Assembly: GCA_012064415.1 (NCBI GenBank)
Contig: SSNU01000127.1
Span: forward strand, 287,036-351,035
Origin: Gyrodactylus bullatarudis
Lineage: Eukaryota; Platyhelminthes; Monogenea; Gyrodactylidea; Gyrodactylidae
Direction: 5' to 3'
DNA: 64,000 bases
This document shows positions 45,731-57,456 of this stretch, one piece after another; positions within the stretch are counted from its first letter, which is position 1, and each line of letters starts with the position of its first letter. The translations under genes and the position numbers were made by a program. The notes under the pieces were generated by a model. That model worked only from the letters and a program-made list of their open reading frames with translations. It had not been told where the DNA came from and did not search any database.

Positions 45731-48662
45731 GATTTCTTTGTTAACTCGTTATTCGGTCGCTGATTTTAATACCCCCCTGAAAAAGTGAACAAGGCTATAT
45801 ATTTTAATATAATTAAAATCATTACCCCTAAGATGGAAGCTCCTACTTCTATGCAGATTTTTTTCATAGCTGTTGGTTTTTAATGGGTTTAGAGTTTATT
45901 TAATAAATCGGATACGAAATTATTCAATTGATATATCTTCATACATTCTCAAATAATTTTTATGAGTTAACTCACGCGAAAAAGTTTCTAATTGAATCTA
46001 AATGTCTGCATGCAAATTCGGTGTGCTCAAAAGTTTTATGCTTGAGAAAAATTATTTTATGTTGTAAAACTTTTATTCTTTTCCGTCCATACCATGGTTT
46101 CGATAGATAATGAGCAACACGGGATTTGAGTCCTCGTGGGTAACTCATACGAGTTTGTGACATTTTCCCTAATCGTTAGCTATTTCATGGGTAAACGTTT
46201 GCTCAATAACGCTTTATTTATTTTATTCCCACATGTTACTAGGCTGAAAAAACTAAAAACTTTTTTTATGAGAATGAATACTGATGGAAACAAATACGAA
46301 TTGTAAAAATAAACATTAATCTATACAAATTTACAAAATATAAATTTTTTTTCTGAGAAATAAATTGAGATTTGATTATCGAAATTACAAATAACTTAAG
46401 TGGTTTCTCTTTACATCTTCTGTTATTATTTTTCAAGTGATCAAAATTTTATTGATATCTGTTTTCTTCATAATTGTCATGTTTTTTCTCTCTTCCACAA
46501 CATGTATGAATGAAAAATGCTACTTAAGAGATCTGGTCCCCTTTCGTTCTGGCTTTTACAATGCAGATAAAATTACATTTTCATTATTTATGTCTAATAA
46601 ATTACAAGGAATTACAAATGACATGAAATCTTATTAAGTAGCTTATTCGAGAAACAGAGAAACTGAAAATATTTTTATCGATCAATCTTAGTGGTTAATT
46701 TCGGATTTTGAATCACACTGTATCATTTTTGTATTAATGTGAATTTATGTAAATAGAGAAATGTATTCAACTTGTTTTTAATTAATTTCTAATCATGTTT
46801 AATGTTCCGGACACATGCAAGATTCATCATAATCACTTGATTAATTCACATAAGAATCCAACTACGGTCAGGTAAAAAAAATGTCCTACCATAATCGTAA
46901 AAAATGTATAAACTTTATTATTATGAAAAAAAACATCTAATGTGTAGGTCTTAATTGAATCAAGAACAGTCAGTTTGAACGAACGTTGTAAAAGGAAGAG
47001 GACTATTAAACCAAACACGTGATCTCGAAGTTTGGCTAAAGCCTTTTAGACTGACTCCTTTCTAACCTACCTGTCTTGAGGATGACTCTCTCTATATCTA
47101 AAATAAAGCATGTTGATGAGAATTAACTATTTCTCTCCGTATGATCCGCAGAGTCTTGTAAAAATAGTAAATTCCTGGTCTATCTAAAATTGGTCATTTT
47201 TGTTCATTACGATAAATGTGTAACGTCAAATATGAAATCGAATAATGAAGATTGATGTTTGTATTATTCTCATGCTATAAATAATTAAATTCAACTAGAT
47301 GAGTATATTGAATTATTAATGAACCTAGAAGAATTGTCTAAAGGTCTCCTCCTGTTGTTACCATGTTGATTTGAGTTATTCAATAATGGAAATAGTTGAT
47401 TATTATACAACAAACCACCACTGGCTGGTAACAAGTTGAAGATGCAGGGACTTTATGTCTCAGGGGATTGTCCACAACACTTTCTCGTCCAATGTCATGC
47501 TGATATTGAAGCCTTGACATTTTCTCTGTATAGAAAAGACCAAAGAAGATGAGTAGAACTTGACAAACCGAATTAAATAAGAAACTTTTCACTGTTAACA
47601 AACAGTAAAGGCTGAAAGAGAAGGAAAGGGAGTGTTCCTCAACCAGAAAGACACTTGGGTAAACAAAGTTTTTCTGGTTAGCCATTGTAACTGTGGCCCC
47701 TTTCAACTATTTTTATTTATTCAATTTATCTCTCTAGGGTATCGTAACTATCGAAAACTCTGATACACACCTTGATAGAAACTTTAAGTTTTATTCTGGT
47801 ATTTTTCCAGCACGATGAATTATTTCCCATGTCCCAATAAACATCATGTTGACTGGCTTTATAAAACAAATGGAATATGTTGAAACTTCATTTTTACACG
47901 AGTTCATAAAAATAAGTTCTCTTTGATCTCATTGCATGAATTGTAATTTAATTTTTTATACTTGTGTTAAGTTAAGGGTCCTTGCATATTTTTCTTGGGT
48001 TGTTCCCACATTCAAATCTGATCGATATATATGTGAGGTACCCCTTAAAATCAGAGTTGATTGTTTTACTATTTGTGTTATTCAATGAAAACTGCTCCCT
48101 AGAAAAATTACAAATGAAAAATTACTCTTCTGATCTAAAACATTAAAAATCTAGATCTTTCAGTTTTCATGTTTATAAAACATTGTTTATCCTACGAATT
48201 TTTTTTCTTCTTTTGAATTCTAAAACGGAATGAGCTAATAAGTTGTTGATATTCGAAAAAAAAATTCCGAAAATAATTCAATCTCACCAAAATTAGGCCG
48301 TAGAATTCGAAAAGTTCTTATTTTTTCTGTGAATCCGGGGAAAAATATCGAGTATTATGTAAAAATAGTAAATTCTCATCTTCATGTCAACTAGCTTTAG
48401 AATGTGAGGAAAATTTGCTGCACTGTTTCAAAAAGAGATTTGAGTGATAATATTGAATAGAGCTCCTAAACCAGAGAAGGGAGCTAAGATGTTTGCAGCG
48501 ATTTCTTGCAGATTATTTTCATCTTTTTTGGAGTTTTAATGCAAAGTATTTAGAGATCTAAAATTCAAATATTTCTTAAATCCACACGATATGAAATTCT
48601 TTTTTCAGAATCTATGTCAGATCTGATAAAGTTTAAAGGATATTTTGCAAGACTATTTGATA
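45731..48662. other. Intergenic, nothing firmly recognised
   Basis: No supported gene. Two regions are weakly interesting: short inverted repeats around 45961-46149 enclosing a B-box-like hairpin, and a minus-strand frame at 47380-47706 with a strong internal acceptor. A dispersed-family repeat copy lies at about 48215-48420. Confidence 0.4.
48215..48420. repeat. Dispersed AT-rich repeat family copy
   Basis: Shares TTCTAAAACGG, AATTCGAAAA, GGGGAAAAATATCGAG and AATTCTCATCTTCATGTCAA with the copy near 34.0 kb. Confidence 0.5.
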
Positions 48663-48850
48663 TTTTTTTTGTTGGACAAAACCTTTTATTGAAATATAAA
48701 AAAAAATAATAAATACAAAATAAATGTAAGTTAATCTGATCAATAGAATGAAATAAATCTGGATCTTGTAGTTTTTTTCAAATGTTATAAAATAAATGGC
48801 AATGAAATGAGTGAAATGGTTTAACAGAAACTCTAGTGTCTGGAAGCAAC
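48663..48850 (-). mobile_element. LINE 3' UTR fragment (minus strand)
   Basis: Begins with TTTTTTTTGTTGGACAAAA, the family terminus on the minus strand, followed by AT-rich 3' UTR-like sequence with ATTGAAA and AATACAAAATAAATG. No ORF portion is recognisable. Confidence 0.5.
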
Positions 48851-50210
48851 TCATTAATCATCTGGGAGTTATTACTTTATGAAGATAAGAATAGAGCAGA
48901 GACTTGGAATAATCAAGTTTAGATCTGATGTGGAAAATGACTAATTTAATTAGTCAAGTTTTCACAATCAGATAATTTGTATTTCGAGAATATTTTATTG
49001 AAGGAATTCAACAAAAAATTAGGTTTATATTTAAAATTTCTAAGAGAATAATTGCTATCCGCTATAGAATAAGATTCAGAGAAAATAAAACCGAGTTTTT
49101 TTTGTTAGAAAAGTTTTTCTTTCAAAAGAACCATGTGCCTACAGAAGAAGAGTTTTTGAATAGTAATTATAAGATTTTACTGAATGAGATAAATCTAGTC
49201 AAGTGGAAAAATCTTGTTCGGTCTATTTTCGGAAGATTTCAGGCTGGTGTGTATGTGACTAAACAACAAATCGAATTTTCTTTAATTTTATGCTAATGTT
49301 ATGCATAAAGTCAGGCAAAACCCATTTTTGTCCATTAGTTTATTTATGCAAAAAAATACATAAAATTGAAGCTGTGGAGCATCTTGCAAAGACCCCAATA
49401 GAACAGAGGAAGAAGGCGTTTCAACCCAAGTATAATAAATCTATCAAAAGCCATAATGGATTCCTTCCCGCTTAACAAATAGTGATCAGGAAAAAAGTTT
49501 TATTATTATTATTATTATCTTGAATATTTTTACTAAAAGTCATAGAGGAGCATTATTGTTGAGGAAGTAAGTGTGACCAGATGCCTCTGATAACCACATC
49601 CATACAAAGAATATATAACCCCAACCTTACATATATATAAATTCTAACATGTTGTAAATAATATTCTCTTTCGAAATGGAATGTAGTAAATAAATAAAAA
49701 ACACCAAACTACAGCTTGTCTTTGATGGAGAGTCATGCTTAATCAGAGTTATCCTTGCCTTCTCAAGCATGTTTAAAAAACAAGGAGAAATCCCTGGAAA
49801 ACAATGAGCAAACTTGAGTTGTACAACTGTCCGGCCGAGTTGAAAACATTTCTTCTAGATGCTAAAATTAAGAGAGAAAGACAGAATGACCATATGAATA
49901 TTTGACAGTCAATATTTTCCCTTGTAGAACAACAACATCATACAATGTAACAATATTCTGATTTTCAAAGCTAGATATCAACTCAAAACAATAACACATG
50001 GTCTTTTTTTATGATGAGAAATTATTGCAGAAATTTTTATTAGCAAGATTATTCAAATATTACAAAGACTACTGAGAAGTAATAACATATAATAATAGTA
50101 TTTAAATTACGTCTAATACTCAATGATATGATATCACTTCTTGTAACTCATTCATTTCTAACGTAAACTTTTCTTCAAGGTTCAACAATAGGCAAAGTAA
50201 TTATTTTTAT
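48851..50210. other. Intergenic
   Basis: TTTTTTTTGTTAGAAAAG at 49095-49112 is another minus-strand LINE terminus with no recognisable body behind it. A 61-codon frame at 49290-49475 (lysine-rich) is unassigned. A (TTA)n run lies at 49501-49518. Otherwise featureless. Confidence 0.4.
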
Positions 50211-50690
50211 TTTTTTTTGTTGGAAAATAAATCTGTATTGAAAAAAAGGTAATTTGTACAATATAGAATATAGAAATAAGTAATCTGGATTTTTAATGTA
50301 AACATTTATGAATAAAAATGTTTGAATAATAATAATTCGTGTTTATTAGTAATTTTGTAGTGGATCTAAAAAGGTTATTCAAAAATCATTCTGGACTTTT
50401 AATGAAGGTCAGGATATAAAAGAGAAGTCGAATAATCAATTTTAGAGCGAATATGGCTCACAATGGTCTTTAAAAGAGTGAAGGCTATCGCGATTCATTA
50501 TAATTATGTCATTTTTATCGTTAATCATGTTAAAAGATGAAAGTAAAAAGTGTTTATCGTAGGGTTCACTTCTTAAGGAATACACATGCTCGATCATAGA
50601 AGAGGATTCAATGAAATCTTTGACGATAAAAGCTAACCTTCCAACCCAAAGAGGGCTAAGACCGGAGACCAAAATGCGAGCATTGTAGGA
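50211..50690 (-). mobile_element. LINE 3' fragment (minus strand)
   Basis: The terminus TTTTTTTTGTTGGAAAA lies at the low-coordinate end. On the minus strand the ORF end reads SYNARILVSGLSPLWVGRLA, then FIVKDFIESSSMIEHVYSLR. It is 5'-truncated at the YNAR block like most copies. Confidence 0.75.
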
Positions 50691-51617
50691 TTTCTACACA
50701 ATAATAGAAGAATGCATTCTTCCCTTATTTAAACTCTTACGATGCTCCGATCTCAGTTTCTGGAGTCGCGATTTCCTTTTATTATAAAATTTAGGAAACA
50801 TATCTTTTGGAAACTCGCTCTTAATTTCTTCATAAGATGATGAAAATCTTAATACATTTTGGCTTGCATTATAAATGAAGCTAAAAATTATTCATTTTGA
50901 AGGATATTTCCGAGTCAATCTTCAGTTCCCTTATCGTTACATTAAACATTAAAGTCCCACCTAGCTATTTCCTTTTAGCAACTCATTATTATTCGTCTAA
51001 GGCTCGTTTACCACGCATTGATTACGTTAAATAACTGTAGATTTGTAATCAACATCTTTACAAACCATATGAAACACGACAGATCAAATTTAAGGGTTAA
51101 TTAGAATATCATTTTGTCAACAAAAAATGATAATTTCAATCTGGAAATTTTTATTTTGCTAAAAAATTCAGGCTAGATGGTAGAATTTCTAAATAATTTT
51201 GATTTTTATCATGTTCGTGAGCTTATCCTAGAGATATGCATGCTGATCATACAAAGATTGAATTATTTTGTTCCATTTGAAGAACACGAGAATATTTTAT
51301 TTTGTTGAAATTCATCCATTTCTTTGTTCATGACCAAACGAAATCTTTGTAATCTTAATTAATGCTAGCTATTATAGTCGATATGAAGATATTTTTATCC
51401 AAAAATTTTTTTAATTTCACTATTAAATTGGAGCATAAGTTGTTGGAATAAATAGTCTGGTAAAAATTTGGCCACATTTTGTAAGAGAGCAACATTTCAA
51501 AGTTTTCGAGTTTTTAGCAGGGCCAAAGAAATTCGAAACAAAGATGCCCTTATTATTCGTCTAACTATTTATACTACAAATTCAAAGAAAGTTGATAACT
51601 TTTTAGGAATCACTTTT
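50691..51617. other. Intergenic, nothing recognised
   Basis: AT-rich DNA with no gene or clear repeat seen. Confidence 0.4.
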
Positions 51618-51618
51618 C

Positions 51619-51915
51619 ATTTTTTTTGTTAGAAAGAAGTTCTGTATTAAAAGTAAAATTCAATATAAAATATGTACAAAAATAAATAAAAAGTATAAAC
51701 GTTGTGAATCTCGTTGAAGGCTATTAAATACAAAATAATGAATAATAAATATCTTTGAGTTTCTGTAAATAAATGTGTTTAAATTGAATCTGAAAATTTA
51801 ATTCGATAATTATTCTGGTGGCAGCTCAATAATGAAGATCTGGATATAAAAGTGTTTTGGTATAGTCGATTTTAGATCTTATGTGGGTTATGATAGATTT
51901 TATTGAATATAGATA
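51619..51915 (-). mobile_element. LINE 3' fragment (minus strand), left half of inverted pair
   Basis: Starts TTTTTTTTGTTAGAAAG and runs through the 3' UTR to GAAGATCTGGATATAAAAG and GTCGATTTTAGATCTTATGT, the complement of the conserved LRSKIDY-TLLYPDL end. Confidence 0.7.
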
Positions 51916-51973
51916 GATCATTCAAAACGTTTTTTTGAAAACCTTCTTCCTAAGCTCATAGATAAAGAATAAG

Positions 51974-52563
51974 ATGACTTTTATCGAGTTATCTAATGAG
52001 CAATCTCGAAATATTGAGGGTATCCAAAGTAGATTTTTATACGCACTTTACCCTGACCTCAATTCCTACAATGCTCGGATCGTGGCTTCCGGTCTTAATC
52101 CTCTTTGGATTCGCCGTTTTGCCTTCATCATTAAAAAGTTCACCGAAACATCCATTAAAATCGAACGAAATTATAATTTAAGAAACATTTCTTATCAAAA
52201 TAATTTCCTACTTCCCACTTATAACATCCTCCATGAAAAATACGACTTGTCTAATTGTGATAACCTTTACTCCGTAACAACTATTATGGGACATATAAGA
52301 TCAAAAATTGATTACTCTTATACGCTTCTCTATCCTGATCTTCATTAGTAATGGAAACCAGATTGATTTCGTTAAAATTTTTCAGATTTATCAAACGCCA
52401 ATTTAAAAGATTTTCATAGACAAGATTACTTTTTCAATTTTGAATATATTACAAACCACCAGATATCAAAATTTTATTATATATTGTACAAATTACCTTT
52501 CATTTCGATTTTTTTCTATTATTATTCCTTTTTCAATAAAGAATCATTTTCTAACAAAAAAAA
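51974..52563 (+). mobile_element. LINE 3' fragment (plus strand), right half of inverted pair
   Basis: An intact 124-codon frame: IELSNEQSRNIEGIQSRFLY, then PDLNSYNARIVASGLNPLWI and on to SKIDYSYTLLYPDLH and a stop at 52348. A 3' UTR of about 200 bp ends TTTTCTAACAAAAAAAA. The lack of frame damage suggests relatively recent insertion. Confidence 0.8.
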
Positions 52564-52998
52564 TCATAAATGTTGAATCTCAAATCTGCAATCGCCTGAA
52601 CTATATCTGCTGAAACATCAAAAATGCATCAATTTTTGATCGATAAATGCTGAACTTGAAATAATTGCGTTTTGAAAAAAACTGTAAATCATGGGATAGA
52701 CATAAGCTTGAATGCGAAGCATGAAAAAATTCTTTAGGATTTTAAAAGTTTATCCAAAATTTGAAATTAAAAAAATCAAAAATAAGTTTATACTGGAAAA
52801 ATATCAGTAGTATGATGAAATATTTTTGAAAAAATAACGTGAAATGATACTGTTTCAGTAAATTTTCATAATCATTGATACTGTAAGTGTAAGGATATAT
52901 TGGTCTATTATACTGTTTCTAAAATTACTTCATCGATTAATACTGATGAAGAAAATTTTTAAAATAATGATAAGTGTAAAAAAACACCGGTCTATTAT

Positions 52999-53022
52999 AC
53001 TGTAACAGTTACAGTGTAACTG
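52999..53022. repeat. Two overlapping perfect palindromes
   Basis: ACTGTAAC-A-GTTACAGT at 52999-53015 and CAGTTACA-G-TGTAACTG at 53006-53022. Upstream, GGTCTATTATACTGT occurs twice, at 52910-52924 (reads TTGGTCTATTATACTGT) and 52989-53003, as direct repeats about 80 bp apart. Confidence 0.7.
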
Positions 53023-55914
53023 AAATAAACGAAAAAAATGAAAATTTCCATTAAAATTGTTTTCCAAAATAGTAAATAGCTCGTTATTCAAAATAATTAT
53101 GATCCTAAATCCTTGTTTCTATTTTTGATAGTTATCAACAGTTGCTGAACTGAGCTTTCGGTTTTTGTTCTCTCACTTTATTTCTGTCCTAATTAATCAC
53201 CCTAATGACTGATACAAGCATGAGAGATAATTTCGGTTAGTTCCCAAATAAAAAAATCAGATTGTAAAATTATTGGGAAAAAAGTTTAAATTATCATTAA
53301 TCATTCGTGATGATTCTGCCATGAACTCGAGGGTGAAGCATACGTTCCTTGAGAATAGAATGATGAATATTTTTTCCTGACCAACCCTTCTTTTATTATT
53401 CTTTTGTTTATTCTTCAACAGTGTTTTACTAATCAAATACTAATAATATTGAAGTATGCTCAAAGGCAAACTATAACATGTTGAGCAAAGTTTGTATATT
53501 GAAAACAAACCCCATATAACAAAATGTTTACATCTGTCAGTTTGATTAAATACAATTATAATTGAATAAGAGCAGTCCTACTTTTTGACTTGTTATATTT
53601 TTTCCTAGAGTCTCGACATCTTTTACTTCTCTTGGTCATTTCCTTTTTTATGATAGAGAATAGAAACAAATTTTGTGTAGGGGTAGATCATCGCCATCAC
53701 AAGGAGTAGCTTTTGGGGCCACGGGAAAATGACACAATATATTGTATGTGAATGAAAAAACATGCTTTTATTCAACAAATTATGGACAGCTGGTCAAATA
53801 TATGTCTCTATTTTAATGTCAGTGATAATATTTTGTGTATTTTTATTTATAAAAAGTCTTAATTTCTATTTTCTTCTGTACAATTAGAGATTTTCTGATT
53901 ACTGAGAAAAAAAATCAATAAGCATTATCTGTTATTTGACGATGTGACTCCGAAAAATAGTAAGCTTCTCTTATTTAATGTTCATTAATTGAATTCTAAC
54001 AGGGTTGAAAAATGTCAATTTAGAATCACTTTTGATGTCAATTTCACAAATCAAAAGAATTATTCATAGTAGAAGCGTTAAATGATTGTGGACATTTGAA
54101 GTAATGGAAGTTAGAAAACAGCTGAAATATTCTTTATTTTCTGAATTATATAAAATGAATAAAACCAAGGTTGCAACAACTGTTTTCCATCAATTACCAT
54201 TAAAAAATACAAAATCAGGCAAAGAATTTACTACTTTGACAAAAACTAAGTATTAAGAAAACTAATCGTAAAAATAAACCTTGTTTGTGTACACAAGTTT
54301 TTATTCTTATTTTTTAAAAAAATTTAGCATAAACTAAGAAGAACAGTGGCTATATTTTCTTACAGAGAAGATGAAAGAGCCTATTCACGATGATGATCAA
54401 GGTAGTGATACTTTGAGATAATACTTTGCAAATGTTTTGATGGAAACAAACAGTTTTTTTGAATAAAATTGTTGTCAACCTCGACAAGTTTGACATACTT
54501 TGTATTCGTAGGAAGAATGGAATTGCAAATTCTAAATCTTGATTAGATCTAAAAAACTTGATAAGCATTTCTATCGAATATCAAATAACATGATAATAAT
54601 TCGAATGTTACATGTTCAGTTTATTTTGAAATCGGGACATAGCTTGCTACTTCATTCTTGAATCATTTTAATATCAACATAACCTGATAATTGAAAGGTT
54701 ACTTTTTCATGAAATGTGATTTTGCTATTATCAGAGGTTAAATAATTTTAAAATGTGTGGCCACGAGTTTGATAAAGCGTTAAAGAATTGGGCTTTTGTT
54801 AAAATTTAAAAAAATTCACATGCTAAAACCAGAATAGAGAAATAAAATCATGGGAGAAAAACGAAACTTCTTCCAATTCTAATCCATTGTCGGTTGATAA
54901 GGTCTTTTTGGTTTTATTGTAATGCTTTTATTCATGACTTTGTTACCTTTCAACATGGCACTGATGCACACTGCTAGTCGAGATGAATTCATCTCAAATG
55001 GGAATTTTTTATTGCAAATCAGTTGGCGGAAACTTACAACATGATGAAATTGACACGCGATTACATTTTCCCAAAGAATTCTAGCTTAAAAATATAAAAA
55101 ACGTAAAGAGGGCTCACTCGAGCATGTCTTGAAAAAGAAAAGATACTGGTTCCATTGCTTTCACTCAACTGATGATGATTAAAGATCCTCATAGGAAACA
55201 GAAGCTTGATAAAAGATTGCTACAAACAATGTTTCCTTCTTCCTCCATTTAACAAACCGGGGTCCGAATGATGAGAAGAGGATATCTCGACTATATCGGA
55301 AGGAAATTATTGAGAAGAAGTTTACTTTTTATTCAGATGAGGGTACCTACTTTTGATTAGATATCTCTGATAAGACCATTTACCCATCTCTTATTAATTT
55401 ATTTCACAGGCAATGATTCCATCTTGTGAGGAAGAAAAAACAACTTGCTGATATGTGACAGGCATAAATAAATTTCAAGTTGAAGAAAAAAAATTTCTTT
55501 CCTTTTCATCCATTTGTTTCATGTTCCGAATTGTCCATTAGTTATATGAACATCTTCAATTGATCACCATCCAAACGCCTTTAATTTATAGCCCAGCTGA
55601 GAGAGTTGAAGAATGAAGAGGCGATTATAGAAAGTCAACGTGTTGAGACTTTTTCTTGTTGCCAGGTTGGTATTGTTGCAAAAGTTGAATGAAACGTGCA
55701 AAGTTCTTTTCTCTTATTATTATTTGTTAACAAGAGAAAGAAATAAATTAGCTTCCTCAAGCTGTCCTTGAGCAATAAATCATGAATAGTTACTTTCTAA
55801 TAGGAAGGAGTCGATAATGAGGAATGCCTGAAATACACCTTTAACTCGTACCAAGTAGATTTGTATCGAATTTTGAATTAACTGAGATTTATTATTTAGG
55901 AATTTAAAATTTTA

Positions 55915-56160
55915 CTTTTTTGTTGATTTCAAAGAGATAGAGTGACAAAAGATGTTTTTCAGGATCAAATTTGTTTATTATCGTTTGGGAGTTGAATTAC
56001 GATTTCTTGATCATTTTCACTGAAATCTTGATGATCAGAAATATGTAAAATTGGTGAATTAAAAAAAAATTAAATGACATTTTCTTGATGAAATAATTGA
56101 GATTTTTGTAAAAACCATAAATTTCGAACTTAATTTCAACCAAATTTTACCCAGTGACCA
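55915..56160. repeat. Dispersed AT-rich repeat family copy
   Basis: Contains TTGATTTCAAAGAGATAGAGT, TTTTTCAGGATCAAA, ATCGTTTGGGAGTTGAATTA and GAGATTTTTGTAAAAACCAT, matching words at 1.6, 5.6, 8.5 and 40.6 kb. Confidence 0.55.
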
Positions 56161-56989
56161 ATTCTCCAAAATATCTGGTCGATATTCTAGTCGATATCAG
56201 TAATATTTAAAAAATCTTTTTAATAATACCCGTCTTGATGGTCAATTCCATCTATAAATCAAATTGATAATTTTTAACGTCCCCTTAAATATTAGTGAGG
56301 ATAAAATATTTAAAATATCTTAACTGATAAGGAAATTCATGAGATTCTAAATTAACATGATTTGGGCATTTTCTTCAAAAATTAATGCGGCCTTCTACTC
56401 TTACGTATGCCCTAGCGTACGTATCAGATTTTTAAATCAATCTCACCGTCCATATGCTAGAAAGATTATCGTTTTTTTAAATTTATGCTTCATGTTTTTG
56501 AGGATGGAATGTTTTGAAAAAAGTTTTTATAAAGAAATCTCAGCAAATTTATGAAACATATGGAGCCTGAGATATGAACTCTGCCTACACGGACTTGTTG
56601 TACCTTGGGCTAAAATATAATCTCACTTTAACGTTGGATTTCGTTACACGATCCGCATGTCTGTACAGTGTACACCTTAATTATTGTGAATTAGTATTTC
56701 GCGTAAATTTTTTTAAACACGTCCAAATAATCACTTAAATTAATAATTTGAGAATATATTAAAGAAGATATTGATAATTTAGAAAAATTATGATTTATTG
56801 AACTTGATTTCAGAAAATATCTAAAAATATCTCTATTCAGTAGATCCCATACTTTTCTCTACAAAAGTTTCCTTCTCATGGAGAGATACTCTTAATCCCA
56901 GATGAAAAATATATCATTCCATCATCACTAGAGATGGATTTAAAATGGGTTAAATTCATATCTCTCTCTTTCAAAATCATTTTCAAGGC

Positions 56990-57456
56990 TATTCTTATAC
57001 TTCTATCACATTAATCCATGAATAAATTGTATGATAGATATCCGTTTTTAGTTGAAAAATTCTCTGAATTCTACATCAGATGGCAATTATTCTCTCAGAA
57101 ATCTAATTTCTTATTAACTTCCTTCCATAATATATACTCAAAATACAAATTATCTGATTGTAAGAACCTGACTGATCTTATATTAATCATGAATCACATC
57201 TGATCTAACCTTGATTATTCCAAGTCTCTTCCCTATACTTATCTCCATTCACTAATAATAGCTAGGTGATTAGTGAATTGCTTTCAGGCACTAGAGTTCT
57301 GTTGAACTATTCCACTCATTTCATTTTATAAGATTTGGAAAAACCACAAGAACCAGAATTATTTCATTCTATTGATCAGATTTACTTGCATTTATTTTGT
57401 ATACATTATTTTATTTTTATATTTCAATATAAGATTTCTTTTTAACAAGAAAAAAT
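56990..57456 (+). mobile_element. LINE 3' fragment, diverged
   Basis: Reads YPFLVEKFSEFYIRWQLFSQ, then KYKLSDCKNLTDLILIMNHI, then after one stop SNLDYSKSLPYTYLH, a recognisable but diverged version of the ORF end. The 3' end reads TTTCTTTTTAACAAGAAAAA. An older copy. Confidence 0.65.

Larger units (their letters stand above)
52564..56989. other. Intergenic
   Basis: No supported gene over 4.4 kb. Overlapping perfect palindromes lie at 52999-53022. A dispersed-family repeat copy lies at about 55915-56160. Otherwise AT-rich and featureless. Confidence 0.45.

Noticed and set aside
46105..46149. Second tRNA-like or SINE element near GGGATTTGAGTCC
   Set aside because: The B-box match is poor and the stem needs a bulge; the weak inverted repeat with 45961-45976 is not enough to call a feature.
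46437..46637. Small secreted peptide with a hydrophobic leader
   Set aside because: The frame opens at GTG, the first ATG leaves only a weak leader, and AT-rich DNA often encodes hydrophobic stretches by chance.
51619..52563. Twin-primed (5'-inverted) single LINE insertion
   Set aside because: Both halves include the LINE 3' UTR and terminus, whereas twin priming would invert only the 5' part.
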